From: Vibrio inusitatus | GTDB taxonomy: Bacteria; Pseudomonadota; Gammaproteobacteria; Enterobacterales; Vibrionaceae | DNA: 64,000 bases | Direction of reading: 5' to 3' | Assembly (NCBI GenBank): GCA_024346935.1 | Contig: AP024878.1 | Location: 2,728,001-2,792,000, forward strand | In this document: in pieces, positions 19,751 through 29,252 of the stretch | Numbering within the stretch: the stretch's first letter is position 1 | Layout of the letters: every line of letters starts with the position of its first letter | Position numbers and translations under genes: made by a program | Notes under the pieces: model-generated | Told to the model about the DNA's origin: nothing | Seen by the model: only the letters and a program-made list of their open reading frames with translations | Databases searched by the model: none

Positions 19751-20089
19751 TTAATCTTGTGACTTAGGAGAAGGTGACTCAGCAGAGTTTTCTGAGGACT
19801 TATAGGGTTGCTGAACACTTTTAGCTGCTTCTTTTAACTCTTCGACAGATTGACGCAATTCAGGTGACATATCCTGCATTCCCATCTTTTCTGCTTTTTT
19901 CAGATTTTCCTGAAGTTCATGAATTTTAAGCTCATGATCTAGCTCATCTTTGACATTATTTGCCATAGATTTAGCCGAGTTAACAAAGCGAGCAACACTA
20001 CGAATAGCCACAGGAAGACGCTCGGGACCTAACACTACTAAACCCAGTACAGAGATCAGTATCAGTTCCCAAAAACCTATATCGAACAC
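19751..20089 (-). CDS. tatB: Sec-independent translocase protein TatB
   Basis: TatB works with TatC as substrate receptor. It has one N-terminal span ([20 protein letters not shown]), the hinge GPERLP, an amphipathic helix and a long polar tail, 112 residues in all. The FDIG start and GPERLP separate TatB from TatA. The gap to tatA is 3 bp, so the two are translationally linked. Confidence 0.95.
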   Translation of the reverse strand: MFDIGFWELILISVLGLVVLGPERLPVAIRSVARFVNSAKSMANNVKDELDHELKIHELQENLKKAEKMGMQDMSPELRQSVEELKEAAKSVQQPYKSSENSAESPSPKSQD

Positions 20090-20092
20090 GGT

Positions 20093-20353
20093 TTAAACCT
20101 GCTCTTTATCTTTTTGCTTCTCAGTGCTGCTCTGTTCGGCTGATTGCTTCTCAGATAGATTCTTCTGGTCGAAATCTGCATCTTTTGCATCTTTTGCATC
20201 TTTCGCTGCAGTGTCTTCATCAGACATTGCTTTCTTAAAACCCTTAACCGCAGAACCCAAGTCGCCGCCAATACCGCGAAGCTTTTTGGTACCAAATAAC
20301 AGAACTACGATCACAGCAATGATCAGAAGTTGCCAAATACTAATTCCACCCAT
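20093..20353 (-). CDS. tatA: Sec-independent translocase protein TatA
   Basis: TatA forms the size-variable protein-conducting assembly of the Tat system. The 86-residue protein has a short N-terminal span ([15 protein letters not shown]), the FGTKKL hinge and an amphipathic helix ending about residue 45, then a charged tail with repeated KDAKDAKDA. It is the first gene of tatABC. Confidence 0.95.
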   Translation of the reverse strand: MGGISIWQLLIIAVIVVLLFGTKKLRGIGGDLGSAVKGFKKAMSDEDTAAKDAKDAKDADFDQKNLSEKQSAEQSSTEKQKDKEQV

Positions 20354-20385
20354 GTGTTATTACCTTTGTTTCCATTCTATAAATA

Positions 20386-20548
20386 ACTATACCAATCGTA
20401 GTCAATAACTGATCATCCTAGCTGGTTAAAACACTCAATAACGGCGTTAGAATTTTTGATTGTAGAATAACTACTTATCAAAAAGTTCAGCCTTGTTATC
20501 CAGCGTTTTTCCTGCGCTATTTTTGATCACTTACTTACTGTGATTGGT
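20386..20548. repeat. About 160-bp MITE-like element with terminal inverted repeats
   Basis: The left end (ACTATACCAATCGTAGTCA) and right end (TTACTGTGATTGGTATTAC) are imperfect inverted copies sharing GATTGGTAT. The inside is non-coding and AT-rich with several short internal complementarities. It fills the gap between ubiB and tatA. The sequence looks like a short dispersed repeat common in Vibrio genomes (from memory, not checked). It may act as a mRNA stem between the ubi and tat transcripts. Confidence 0.6.
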
Positions 20549-20549
20549 A

Positions 20550-22184
20550 TTACTTGCGGTAAGTGCGCCAGCTTAAAAGCCAAGCCAACAATCCGACCCC
20601 GCCAACCACTGAAGAAATCAATGGGTTATCACTAACATAAAGTATGGACGAGCATACGATAAATGTAGCACCTATTCCAAACATAAATTGGCCTGTGGCG
20701 TGTTGTCTCTTCGTTTGTCGATATCCCTCATATAAATGTTCAACTTTTATAGACAATTGCTTACCATGCCTAAGGTTGTCGTACAGTAGTTCAGGCAATT
20801 CAGGCAGCTTTTCTGCCCAAAATGGTGCTCTCTCTTTAAGAGAGTTGATTACTGCCTGAGGACCGACTTGCTCACCCATCCACTTTTCAAGAAATGGCTT
20901 GGCTGTCGCCCATAAATCTAATTGAGGATACAATTGGCGACCTAAACCCTCTACGTAGAGAAGCGTTTTCTGTAACAATACCAATTGTGGTTGAACTTCC
21001 ATGTTGAAACGTCGCGCCGTGTTGAACAGGTTCAGTAACACGTGTCCAAACGAGATTTCGCACAATGGCTTGGCGAAAATAGGTTCACACACCATACGGA
21101 TCGCAAACTCAAACTCTTGTACATTAGTGTCTGCAGGAACCCAGCCTGAGTCTACGTGCAACTGTGCGACCTTACCGTAATCACGATTGAAGAACGCCAA
21201 AAAATTCTCTGCTAGATAGCGCTTATCATCAGCATTGAGTGTGCCAACAATGCCACAATCTAGACCAATCCACTGAGGATTTTCTGGGTGTGAATACTGG
21301 ACAAATACATTGCCTGGATGCATGTCGGCATGGAAGAAGCTGTCTCGAAATACCTGAGTAAAGAATACCGTCACTCCGCGCTCGGCAAGCAACTTCATGT
21401 TGGTGCCATTGGCTTCAAGCCCTTCAATATCAGAAACTTGAATGCCATAGATACGCTCAGAAACCATCAGGTTCTTACTACTTAGATCACCTACAACCTC
21501 TGGCACATAGAGCTCTTCGCTACCTTCGAAATTACGACGCAGTTGCATGGCATTGGCCGCTTCACGTCGCAGATCAAGTTCATCAAGTAGCGTTTTTTCG
21601 TATTCAGCCACCACCTCTATCGGTCGTAGTCTGCGTGCCTCTGGTGCTACTTTAGCCAACAGTTTAGCCATACGAAACATAAGTTTAACGTCAGCATCAA
21701 TGATCGGACGAATGTCTGGACGAATGATTTTGAGTACGATTTCTCGACCAGATTCTTTCAGTTTAGCTGTATGTACTTGGGCAATTGATGCTGATGCAAG
21801 GCAATCAATATCAAAGTCATCAAACCAATTTTCAATAGGGCCACCCAAAGCTAATTCGATGTGCTTCTTTGCCAAATGGCCATCAAATGGTTCAACGCGG
21901 TCTTGCAGTAAAGCGAGTTGATCGGCGATATGCGGTGGAAACAGGTCTCGGCGCGTGGACATCATCTGCCCAAACTTAATCCATACCGGCCCTAACTCTT
22001 GCAGCGCAAGCCGCATTCGATGACCTAATTCTTTCTCTGGATGCTTATTCTTAATCCAAAATAGAGCTTTTCGCGCTAGTCGCGGAAATTTCGCCAGTTC
22101 ATGCTCAGGGATAAGCTCATCTAAGCCGTATTCCAGCTGAACTCGAGTAATAAGGTAAAGGCGCTTTAGTTCAGAAGGGGTCAT
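20550..22184 (-). CDS. ubiB: Ubiquinone biosynthesis ATPase/kinase-like protein UbiB
   Basis: UbiB belongs to the ABC1/ADCK atypical kinase family and supports ubiquinone synthesis, probably by ATP-driven extraction of lipid intermediates from the membrane. Landmarks are the KxGQ motif ([11 protein letters not shown], about 72), the Ala-rich loop ([10 protein letters not shown]), the invariant Lys in [16 protein letters not shown] (catalytic loop) and GLDCGIVG (metal Asp). Two hydrophobic spans lie at the C-terminus (about 500-540). 544 residues is typical. It overlaps ubiJ by 4 bp. Confidence 0.96.
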   Translation of the reverse strand: MTPSELKRLYLITRVQLEYGLDELIPEHELAKFPRLARKALFWIKNKHPEKELGHRMRLALQELGPVWIKFGQMMSTRRDLFPPHIADQLALLQDRVEPFDGHLAKKHIELALGGPIENWFDDFDIDCLASASIAQVHTAKLKESGREIVLKIIRPDIRPIIDADVKLMFRMAKLLAKVAPEARRLRPIEVVAEYEKTLLDELDLRREAANAMQLRRNFEGSEELYVPEVVGDLSSKNLMVSERIYGIQVSDIEGLEANGTNMKLLAERGVTVFFTQVFRDSFFHADMHPGNVFVQYSHPENPQWIGLDCGIVGTLNADDKRYLAENFLAFFNRDYGKVAQLHVDSGWVPADTNVQEFEFAIRMVCEPIFAKPLCEISFGHVLLNLFNTARRFNMEVQPQLVLLQKTLLYVEGLGRQLYPQLDLWATAKPFLEKWMGEQVGPQAVINSLKERAPFWAEKLPELPELLYDNLRHGKQLSIKVEHLYEGYRQTKRQHATGQFMFGIGATFIVCSSILYVSDNPLISSVVGGVGLLAWLLSWRTYRK

Positions 22185-22786
22185 TCCGTCTCCATTAAAC
22201 GCGCTAAGCGTTGCTCTAGAGAATGTAATTTAGCCTGAGCATCATTCACCTGATCGCAAAAATTGGCAACAGCCAAGGGTGATGGCGCTAACTGCCACTC
22301 TTCAGTAATAGCATGCTTGAGGTGCGTAGTGTGCTTACGAGCATTGCGCTGAAAAAACGACACACCGTTCTTAGCACCAGTAACTAAGGTGTGAGCTGCC
22401 ACATCCCCCAACACTTTGGAGAGAATTTCAGCCACATCGGGCTTACTCAATTGCATTAGAGTGGCAAATTGCTGCCCTATCTGCATATCTCCAGCGACGG
22501 ATAACTTATCCTTCTTGAACAAATCATTAATATTGGCTTGTTGCTGTAAATCTCGTAGAGCCGTTAAGCTCAAGGTCAGCTCGCAATCTGGAGTCCCTTC
22601 AAATTCAGCCAGCACATCTACTTGCTGGCTACACACAAAGATCAGGCTTTTATTTAACTCTTTGATATTCAATCGAATAATCGAGCCTTTCAGACGAGCC
22701 AATTGCTTTTGGCTCTCCGGTTGCTCTTTTATCAATGCGTTGAATGAGGTTTCAACGGCTGCTGTCACTAAAGCATCAATTGGCAT
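22181..22786 (-). CDS. ubiJ: Ubiquinone biosynthesis accessory factor UbiJ
   Basis: UbiJ holds together the soluble ubiquinone-synthesis complex and binds lipid intermediates through its N-terminal SCP2 sterol-carrier-like domain (about residues 10-110). The C-terminal part is helical with a coiled coil ([20 protein letters not shown]). 201 residues fits. It lies between ubiE (12 bp) and ubiB (4-bp overlap), the standard ubiE-ubiJ-ubiB operon. Confidence 0.94.
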   Translation of the reverse strand: MPIDALVTAAVETSFNALIKEQPESQKQLARLKGSIIRLNIKELNKSLIFVCSQQVDVLAEFEGTPDCELTLSLTALRDLQQQANINDLFKKDKLSVAGDMQIGQQFATLMQLSKPDVAEILSKVLGDVAAHTLVTGAKNGVSFFQRNARKHTTHLKHAITEEWQLAPSPLAVANFCDQVNDAQAKLHSLEQRLARLMETE

Positions 22787-22798
22787 TTTGACATCCCA

Positions 22799-23578
22799 CT
22801 AAAATTTGTAACCACGATGCAGTGCGACGATGCCGCCTGTCAGGTTGTAATAGTTAGTCTGCTCAAAGCCTGCCTGTTGCATCATACCCTCAAGAGTCTC
22901 TTGATCTGGGTGCATGCGAATGGACTCTGCTAGGTAACGATAACTCTCTGAATCGTTAGCAATGATGTCACCCATCTTCGGCAGGATATGGAATGAATAG
23001 GTATCATAAATCTTAGATAGTGGATCTAAAATTGGCTTAGAAAACTCAAGCACTAGCAAACGACCACCTGGCTTCAATACGCGATACATAGAGCGTAGAG
23101 CTTTATCTTTGTCTGTTACGTTACGCAGGCAAAAACTAATGGTGATACAGTCGAAATAATCATCAGGAAACGGCAGTTCCTCTGCGTTTGCTTGTACGTA
23201 GTGAACATTGCCGACAACGCCAACGTCCCTTAGTTTGTCACGACCTACGTTCAGCATTGAGTTATTGATGTCCGCCAAGATAACATGCCCGTTATCACCA
23301 ACAATACGTGAAAACTTAGCCGTTAGGTCGCCAGTACCACCACCTAGATCCAATATGCGTTGCCCAGGGCGAGCACCACTACAGTCGATGGTAAAGCGCT
23401 TCCACAAACGATGAACACCACCAGACATTAGGTCGTTCATCAGGTCATATTTGCTTGCTACCGAATGAAATACCTCTGCTACTTTAGTGACCTTGTCATC
23501 TTTGGCAACCGTCTTGAAACCAAAGTGGGTAGTGTCTTGCGAGGCTTGATCTTGGGGCTCTTTAACGCTCATATCCAT
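22799..23578 (-). CDS. ubiE: Ubiquinone/menaquinone C-methyltransferase UbiE
   Basis: UbiE methylates demethylmenaquinol and the matching ubiquinone intermediate using SAM. The class I fold shows motif I ([11 protein letters not shown], about 72), post-I ([10 protein letters not shown]), motif II ([13 protein letters not shown]) and motif III ([12 protein letters not shown]). The family signatures YDLMNDLMS and [12 protein letters not shown] (C-terminus) are present. The start at 23578 and the ATG two codons further in are both possible. First gene of ubiE-ubiJ-ubiB. Confidence 0.97.
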   Translation of the reverse strand: MDMSVKEPQDQASQDTTHFGFKTVAKDDKVTKVAEVFHSVASKYDLMNDLMSGGVHRLWKRFTIDCSGARPGQRILDLGGGTGDLTAKFSRIVGDNGHVILADINNSMLNVGRDKLRDVGVVGNVHYVQANAEELPFPDDYFDCITISFCLRNVTDKDKALRSMYRVLKPGGRLLVLEFSKPILDPLSKIYDTYSFHILPKMGDIIANDSESYRYLAESIRMHPDQETLEGMMQQAGFEQTNYYNLTGGIVALHRGYKF

Positions 23579-23880
23579 GTTCTATCTCTGAAGTCGTATT
23601 CCAAACGAGGGCTAGTGAATGTATATTCACGACGAAAGCCGCTCGGCTACGCTAGCAATCTACATTGCAAATGAATGGCCAAGTTTACTGCATACATCAG
23701 CGCTTGTCTTTGTTGAAGTATCTCGCGACCTCATAAGGTTTGCATAAGTGTGAGTAGATACACCAAGGCGAGTAGAAATACAGGATTACGCCCAGAAAAT
23801 TGTATATTGGCGCACACCCACAAAGGCTATAGACTGAGCCATCTTCTTCCTTTTTCTGTATTTAACACTTTGAGTCATTC
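23579..23880. other. Intergenic region between ubiE and a DMT transporter gene
   Basis: No convincing gene, RNA or terminator is visible in these 302 bp. It must hold the divergent promoters of ubiE and the downstream DMT transporter; I could not assign -35/-10 elements with confidence. Confidence 0.5.
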
Positions 23881-24762
23881 ATGAACGAACGCAAAGCGCT
23901 TATATTAGGACTCTGTGCAGTCCTTTTGTGGTCTACAGTTGCCACCGCATTCAAGCTCACCCTCGCTGAGTTTACGCCAATCCAGATGCTCACCTGTGCT
24001 AGCATCGTCTCTGCGATTGCCTTATTACTTGTTTGTATCTATCAAAAAAAGACTCATGTTATTGTTAGAACATTTGTTGCAAACCCTCTTTACTACTTGA
24101 TGTTAGGCCTAATTAACCCTCTCGCCTACTATCTGATTCTCTTTAAAGCCTACGACCTTTTACCCGCCTCACAAGCACAACCGATCAATTACAGTTGGGC
24201 CATTACCCTGACCTTAATGGCAGCGGTATTTCTAGGGCAAAAGATTCGAACTCAAGACTGGATTGCTTGTGCTTTGGGCTATTTAGGCGTGGTGGTCATT
24301 GCCACACAAGGAGACGTTCTAGGTTTACAGTTTGAGAGTCCATTAGGGGTTGGTTTAGCTTTGTTATCCACCCTGCTTTGGGCTGGCTACTGGATCTTGA
24401 ATGCTAAGAATAAAGCCGATCCCGTAGTTGCGGTACTACTTGGATTTATAGTGGCGATTCCATTGACCATAGTACTCTCTATTTGGGAAGGCGCGGCTTG
24501 GGATATCAGCACTAAGGGTTGGCTAGCAGTTACTTACGTTGGTCTGTTTGAAATGGGAATTACCTTTGTTTTGTGGCTGGGCGCACTAAAAGCGACACAA
24601 AATACCGCCAGAATCAGCAATCTTATCTTTATTTCTCCGTTCATTTCATTGATTTTGCTATCGCAAATTTTAGGAGAAGAGATCCATATTTCGACCTTGC
24701 TTGGATTGTTATTGATCGTTGCTGGACTCGTCATCCAGCAACTTAAACGTAAGCCTGCCTAG
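23881..24762 (+). CDS. EamA/DMT-family transporter
   Basis: A 293-residue inner-membrane protein with ten hydrophobic spans in two EamA repeats (about 8-140 and 155-288). Members export small metabolites or amino acids; the cargo cannot be read from the sequence. The N-terminal LCAVLLWSTVATAFK is the usual start of the first repeat. It ends only 11 bp from the convergent HMG-CoA reductase gene with no clear terminator between them. Confidence 0.88.
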   Translation: MNERKALILGLCAVLLWSTVATAFKLTLAEFTPIQMLTCASIVSAIALLLVCIYQKKTHVIVRTFVANPLYYLMLGLINPLAYYLILFKAYDLLPASQAQPINYSWAITLTLMAAVFLGQKIRTQDWIACALGYLGVVVIATQGDVLGLQFESPLGVGLALLSTLLWAGYWILNAKNKADPVVAVLLGFIVAIPLTIVLSIWEGAAWDISTKGWLAVTYVGLFEMGITFVLWLGALKATQNTARISNLIFISPFISLILLSQILGEEIHISTLLGLLLIVAGLVIQQLKRKPA

Positions 24763-24773
24763 AGTTTAGGATG

Positions 24774-26036
24774 TTATTTTCGCGCTAGTTTATGATGGGC
24801 ACGAGAAAAGTGCCCAGCACAGAAAGCGCCAACAATAGAAAGCTCACCAGCAAGACAAAGAGCAGCTGCAACCTCCGCAAGAGCCTGCGACTTTCCATTG
24901 CCATGCAGTCCCATCAGATCTAAACAAGCCTTTTGACTCGGCAAGCCAGTACCACCACCGACCGTTCCCACCATTAGGTTTGGTAAGGTGACACTGGCAT
25001 ACAAATCACCATTTCTATCCACTTCTAAGCGCGTCATACCGACTGCAGACTCGGCCACACATGCAGCATCTTGACCACACGCAATATAAAGCGCAGCTAA
25101 TGCATTGGCATAATGTGCATTGATACCGATAGTGCCACTTAATGCACCACCGACTGTCGTAATCTGTGCAAACTGCATCATCTTCTCTGGAGTTGTATGT
25201 AGGTACTTTTCGACCAACTCTGCTGGAATATGTGCTTCTGCTGTTACCTTTTTACCACGAACACTTCTTAATGTTTGTGCGTTGGCTTTTTTATCCCCAG
25301 AAAGGTTCCCATCAAGAAAGGCATGCTCGGGTTCAACCGGCGTATTTTCCATGATGTACTCAAGCACCGCATTGGTGGCAATTGTCACCATGTTCTGACC
25401 CGAGGCGTCACCCGTAAGGAATTCAAACACTAGGTAAACATGGTTACCTTCAATGCTGACACTGATGTCTGTTAATTTGCCATGAGAAGTGGTTTGTTCG
25501 GCAATTGACTTAAAGGTGGCATATTGAGTCACCACCCAAGCTACAAACTGTCCTGCCTCACTGATATCAAAGAAGGCAAACGCTGGAGTTCGAGTCACAC
25601 CCTCATTAAGAAGCATAGCTGTAGCACCACCAGCAGCAGTGAGCAATTGAGAGCCACGGTTATAAGACGCCACTAATGCAGCTTCAGTGGTGGCTAAAGG
25701 AACCAAAAAATCATCGCTAGCGAATAATCCATTGATTCGCAATGGCCCAGCCATACCTACAGGCATTTTTATCGTGCCAATAAAATGCTCAATATTCTTT
25801 GAATACTCCAGCATGTTCTGCTGAGTGTGCTCATCTAAAAGATGATGTTTAGAATCGGCATTATCGAGAGCAGCCCAACGTCGCTGAACATTTTTATCAG
25901 TCAAATACGGACTCTTGGTTAGCTTTCTTTTGAGCTTATCAAAGTGAGGTTGCAAAGCCTCATTGCGAATTGATGCGTCAAGCTCAGAGCCGATTGATGA
26001 AGTGTAATCTCTGCGATGTAGATTTAATTTAGGCAT
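24774..26036 (-). CDS. Hydroxymethylglutaryl-CoA reductase (class I-like)
   Basis: HMG-CoA reductase interconverts HMG-CoA and mevalonate with NAD(P)H. The four catalytic residues are in place, numbered from the chosen start: Glu in IEHFIGT (about 83), Lys in SGDKKANA (about 249), Asp in CGQDAAC (about 323) and His in SRAHHK (about 414). DASGQNM corresponds to the dinucleotide-site motif DAMGMNM. I use the ATG at 26036 (MPKLNLHRRD); an upstream GTG at 26060 has no SD. Vibrios make isoprenoids by the MEP pathway, so the role of this enzyme is unclear. Confidence 0.92.
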   Translation of the reverse strand: MPKLNLHRRDYTSSIGSELDASIRNEALQPHFDKLKRKLTKSPYLTDKNVQRRWAALDNADSKHHLLDEHTQQNMLEYSKNIEHFIGTIKMPVGMAGPLRINGLFASDDFLVPLATTEAALVASYNRGSQLLTAAGGATAMLLNEGVTRTPAFAFFDISEAGQFVAWVVTQYATFKSIAEQTTSHGKLTDISVSIEGNHVYLVFEFLTGDASGQNMVTIATNAVLEYIMENTPVEPEHAFLDGNLSGDKKANAQTLRSVRGKKVTAEAHIPAELVEKYLHTTPEKMMQFAQITTVGGALSGTIGINAHYANALAALYIACGQDAACVAESAVGMTRLEVDRNGDLYASVTLPNLMVGTVGGGTGLPSQKACLDLMGLHGNGKSQALAEVAAALCLAGELSIVGAFCAGHFSRAHHKLARK

Positions 26037-26060
26037 ATTTCTCACTTTGGGGGTTATCAC

Positions 26061-26425
26061 AATTGCTAAACAGATCCCTGAGCCGATTCCTTCCTTAGCG
26101 CAATCTTATTTTAGTCGTACAAATAGCATTGCCGAGCAGAATACGAACATTCCCACTCAATTACAACGCAAACCAGATTCAATAACGCTCCAAAGGCAAT
26201 GATTTGACCCATTGATCGAGTAAATGTAACTAAGCATTTCTACCCTCACAAAATGTGTTTCCGTTTAAGATTTAATCAAATTCGCCCACAAATCATACAA
26301 ATATATAAATCTTGCAGCAGATCAAACTTTCGTCATTGGTTCGTGAAATATGCGTGAGATCGAACAGGTTTTATCGGAATGATGTTTGTTTTGCAGGTAA
26401 AGAAGTCGTAACTTACTCGACAAAG
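26061..26425. other. Intergenic region left of the oligosaccharide operon
   Basis: AT-rich sequence without a recognisable gene. It should hold the HMG-CoA reductase promoter. I see no convincing CRP site; the segment near 26340-26370 has isolated GTGA half-sites only. Confidence 0.4.
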
Positions 26426-26437
26426 AAAGCGCTTTCA
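26426..26437. promoter_or_regulatory. LacI-type operator 1 (GAAAGCGCTTTC)
   Basis: Perfect 12-bp palindrome with the central GCGC typical of LacI-family operators, 133 bp before the solute-binding protein gene. A second identical copy lies 91 bp downstream centre to centre, a spacing that would allow looping. Confidence 0.8.
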
Positions 26438-26516
26438 AAAGCGATACTTCTTTTCAATACCCTACAAAAACAAACACAAAATAATTAATCGGTTCTTAAA
26501 CCTTCGCTTCACAAAA

Positions 26517-26528
26517 GAAAGCGCTTTC
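26517..26528. promoter_or_regulatory. LacI-type operator 2 (GAAAGCGCTTTC)
   Basis: Second perfect copy, ending 41 bp before the start of the solute-binding protein gene, in a position to block transcription. Confidence 0.85.
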
Positions 26529-26569
26529 ACACTTTCTTAATAGAAGTGTAACAACGAGGAATAGAAGAT

Positions 26570-28213
26570 ATGTTAAAGAAAACTGCAGTGGCATCACTTG
26601 TAGTCGGACTGTTAACTACAGGAGCGACTTTCGCTAATACAGAAATCAAACAAGGTGGTGAGATTACTGTACCTGCGATCGGCACTGGCTTTGTTGAAAA
26701 CTTTAACCCTTATACCCAAAAAGATATCGTTGCTGGAACAATGTTCGAGCCACTATTCATCCATAACGGCAAGACTGGTGAGATTGAGCCTCGTATCGCA
26801 GAATCTATCACCCAATCTGAAGACCTAATGACCATCACTATTAAGGTTCGCCCGAATCTAAAATGGTCTGATGGCAAACCTCTAACAGCAGAAGACGTTG
26901 CATACAGCTACGCACTAACTAAAGACAACAAAGCTTTTGATGTTAAAGGTATGTGGAGTGGTTACACTGAAAGCGTAACAGCGACTGATGACACTACTGT
27001 TGTTATCAAGATGGCTAAAGCAGATTCAACCTTCATTTGGGGCCTTAAAGATTACTACATCGTTCCTAAGCACGTATGGAGCAAAGTAGAAAATCTGACG
27101 ACTTTCACTAACCCTAACCCTGTTGGTAACGGTCCTATGACTGAGGTTGCTTTAATGACTCCTCAGCAAATCAAACTTTGTCGTAACCCTCATTACTGGC
27201 AAGCAGAGCAAGGTCGTCCATACCTAGACTGTATTATTGCGCGTTCTTACAACGATAACTCGCAAATCCAAGCGGCGCTTATGAAAGGCGAAATCGACTG
27301 GGCATCTAACTTTGTTGCTGACATCGATAAGACTTTCGTTGACCGCGATCCAGAGAACAACCACTACTGGTACCCAGCGAACGATGCTATCCAACTTTAC
27401 CTAAACACGAAAAAAGCACCATTGGATGACGTAAACGTACGTCGCGCACTTTCTATGGCACTTGACCGTGAAGATATTGTTGAATTCGCAGCTTACGGTT
27501 ACCCAACAGCTAACCACTACATGGGCGGTCTAGGTCAATATTTTGAAGCGTATGTTAACCAAGACATCGAGAAGAAATTTGCAAAATACTCTACCTACAA
27601 CTTTGACGAAGCAAATCGTCTTCTTGATGAAGCAGGCCTAAAAGATACCAATGGTGATGGCATCCGTAACATGCCAGGTGGCGAAAACGTTGAGTTTGAT
27701 ATTGAAGTAGTCAATGGCTGGACTGATTGGGTTCAAACAGTGCAAATGGTATCTGAGTACTTTGAAGAAGTTGGCGTTAAAGCAAACGTGAAAACTGTTG
27801 ACTGGTCTGTATACGACAAGAACTTGAAAGAAGGTGGCTACGACATCTCTATCAACTGGTCTAACACTAACAATGCTCACCCTATCCAAGCATACCAAGA
27901 TTACTTCTCGGCAAGTGCTGTAGGTAAGAGTTGGCACGCAGGTCACGGCATATTCTCACAAGAAATCTCTGACAAGATTGATGCGTTTACTCAAACTACA
28001 GATGAAAAAGTTCAGCGTGAGATCCTTGACGAACTAGAAGCATTCGCTGCGGAACAAGTTGCGTTTATTCCTTTGTTCTCAAACCCAACATGGTTCCAGT
28101 ACCGTACTGAGAGAGTTGTAGGCTGGCCGGATGCAGAAAACCCATACATCCACCCTAACTACTACCAAGCGGACAAAAAAGTGAAGATCCTAGATCACCT
28201 TCACGCAAAATAA
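26570..28213 (+). CDS. ABC transporter solute-binding protein, family 5 (oligosaccharide type)
   Basis: A 547-residue periplasmic binding protein of the SBP_bac_5 family. A signal peptide ends near residue 22 (TTGATFAN). The segments VPKHVWSKV, TFTNPNPVGNGP and NGWTDW resemble the chito- and cello-oligosaccharide-binding proteins of Vibrio and Thermotoga more than peptide-binding DppA. Aromatic residues are frequent. It is the first gene of a five-gene transporter operon behind two LacI-type operators. A hairpin follows it. The sugar is probably a beta-linked glucose or glucosamine oligomer (inference). Confidence 0.88.
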   Translation: MLKKTAVASLVVGLLTTGATFANTEIKQGGEITVPAIGTGFVENFNPYTQKDIVAGTMFEPLFIHNGKTGEIEPRIAESITQSEDLMTITIKVRPNLKWSDGKPLTAEDVAYSYALTKDNKAFDVKGMWSGYTESVTATDDTTVVIKMAKADSTFIWGLKDYYIVPKHVWSKVENLTTFTNPNPVGNGPMTEVALMTPQQIKLCRNPHYWQAEQGRPYLDCIIARSYNDNSQIQAALMKGEIDWASNFVADIDKTFVDRDPENNHYWYPANDAIQLYLNTKKAPLDDVNVRRALSMALDREDIVEFAAYGYPTANHYMGGLGQYFEAYVNQDIEKKFAKYSTYNFDEANRLLDEAGLKDTNGDGIRNMPGGENVEFDIEVVNGWTDWVQTVQMVSEYFEEVGVKANVKTVDWSVYDKNLKEGGYDISINWSNTNNAHPIQAYQDYFSASAVGKSWHAGHGIFSQEISDKIDAFTQTTDEKVQREILDELEAFAAEQVAFIPLFSNPTWFQYRTERVVGWPDAENPYIHPNYYQADKKVKILDHLHAK

Positions 28214-28225
28214 TTAAAACCCACA

Positions 28226-28250
28226 GAGGGCTACCTTCCCGGTAGTCCTC
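28226..28250 (+). repeat. Intercistronic hairpin after solute-binding protein gene
   Basis: GAGGGCTACC pairs with GGTAGTCCTC (one G-U pair) across TTCCC. There is no T-run, so it probably protects the 3' end of the binding-protein mRNA and raises its level over the permease genes, a common arrangement. Confidence 0.65.
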
Positions 28251-28268
28251 CCTTCTCAGGAAAGACCT

Positions 28269-29243
28269 ATGAATTTTGTACTCCGTAGATTTGGCTTCTA
28301 TTTGACGGCGTTCTTTGTCGCAATAACATTCAACTTCTTTTTACCTCGCGTTATGCCTGGTAGCCCAGTTGATGCTTTATTTGCGGCTGCGGGTGGTAAA
28401 ATGGACATGGCCCAGATGGATGCGGTAAAAGAAATGTACGGCTTCGTGGATGGTAGCCTATTCGAACAATACATCGCTTACATCAAGAGTGTATTCACTC
28501 TAGACCTTGGCCCGTCCGTTTTAATGTTCCCGACCGAAGTAACTAAAGTGATTAGCATGTCTCTACCTTGGACTATGTTCCTAGCGTTAGGCTCACTGAT
28601 TGTTGCTCTCATCATTGGCGTTAGCATCGGCACTTATGCTTCTTACCGTCGTGAAGGCCTATTTGGTCAAATTGTTCCACCTGTGTTGGCATTCATCAGT
28701 AACTTCCCATACGTTGTTACAGCACTACTACTATTTTACATTTTTGCTCTACAGCTAGAAATGTTCCCTCTGGGTTACACCTATGACCCAATGATTACTC
28801 CAGGATTTACTTGGGAGTTCATAAGCAGCGTAGCAAAACACGCCGTACTTCCAATGGGCTCGATGATTCTTGTAGGCATCGCCACTTGGGTATTTAACAT
28901 GCGTAACGCAATGATCAACGTACTAGGTGAAGATTACGTGACCATGGCTGAAGCAAAAGGTCTATCAAGCTTCCGCGTTATGTACCGTTACGCAGGACGC
29001 AACGCGATTCTTCCAGTAGCAACGGCGATTGCAATGGCGATTGGTTTCTCATTTGCAGGTTCAATCCTTACCGAGGTTGTATTCAACTACCAAGGCCTTG
29101 GCAACATGCTTCTTAAGGGCATCACAGCTCGTGATTACCCGCTAATTCAAGCAATCCTACTCATTTTGGTTACCGCAGTACTCGCAGCAAACTTCATTGC
29201 TGACCTACTGTATGTTTGGCTAGACCCTCGCATTGACGATTAA
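28269..29243 (+). CDS. Oligosaccharide/peptide-type ABC transporter permease (DppB-like)
   Basis: A 324-residue permease with six predicted spans and a short periplasmic loop after the first (about 30-90), as in DppB/OppB. The EAA loop that contacts the ATPase is AEAKGLSSFRVMYRYAGRNAILP (about 228-250). Second gene of the operon; an SD (AGGAAAG) precedes the ATG. It pairs with the following permease. Confidence 0.9.
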   Translation: MNFVLRRFGFYLTAFFVAITFNFFLPRVMPGSPVDALFAAAGGKMDMAQMDAVKEMYGFVDGSLFEQYIAYIKSVFTLDLGPSVLMFPTEVTKVISMSLPWTMFLALGSLIVALIIGVSIGTYASYRREGLFGQIVPPVLAFISNFPYVVTALLLFYIFALQLEMFPLGYTYDPMITPGFTWEFISSVAKHAVLPMGSMILVGIATWVFNMRNAMINVLGEDYVTMAEAKGLSSFRVMYRYAGRNAILPVATAIAMAIGFSFAGSILTEVVFNYQGLGNMLLKGITARDYPLIQAILLILVTAVLAANFIADLLYVWLDPRIDD

Positions 29244-29252
29244 GGTTTGATA

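Noticed and set aside
20077..20295. A 72-residue frame overlapping tatA in another frame
   Set aside because: tatA in this place is certain, and the other frame has repetitive composition caused by the KDA repeat.
26340..26370. A CRP site upstream of the sugar transporter
   Set aside because: Only isolated GTGA half-sites are present; no dyad close to TGTGA-N6-TCACA.
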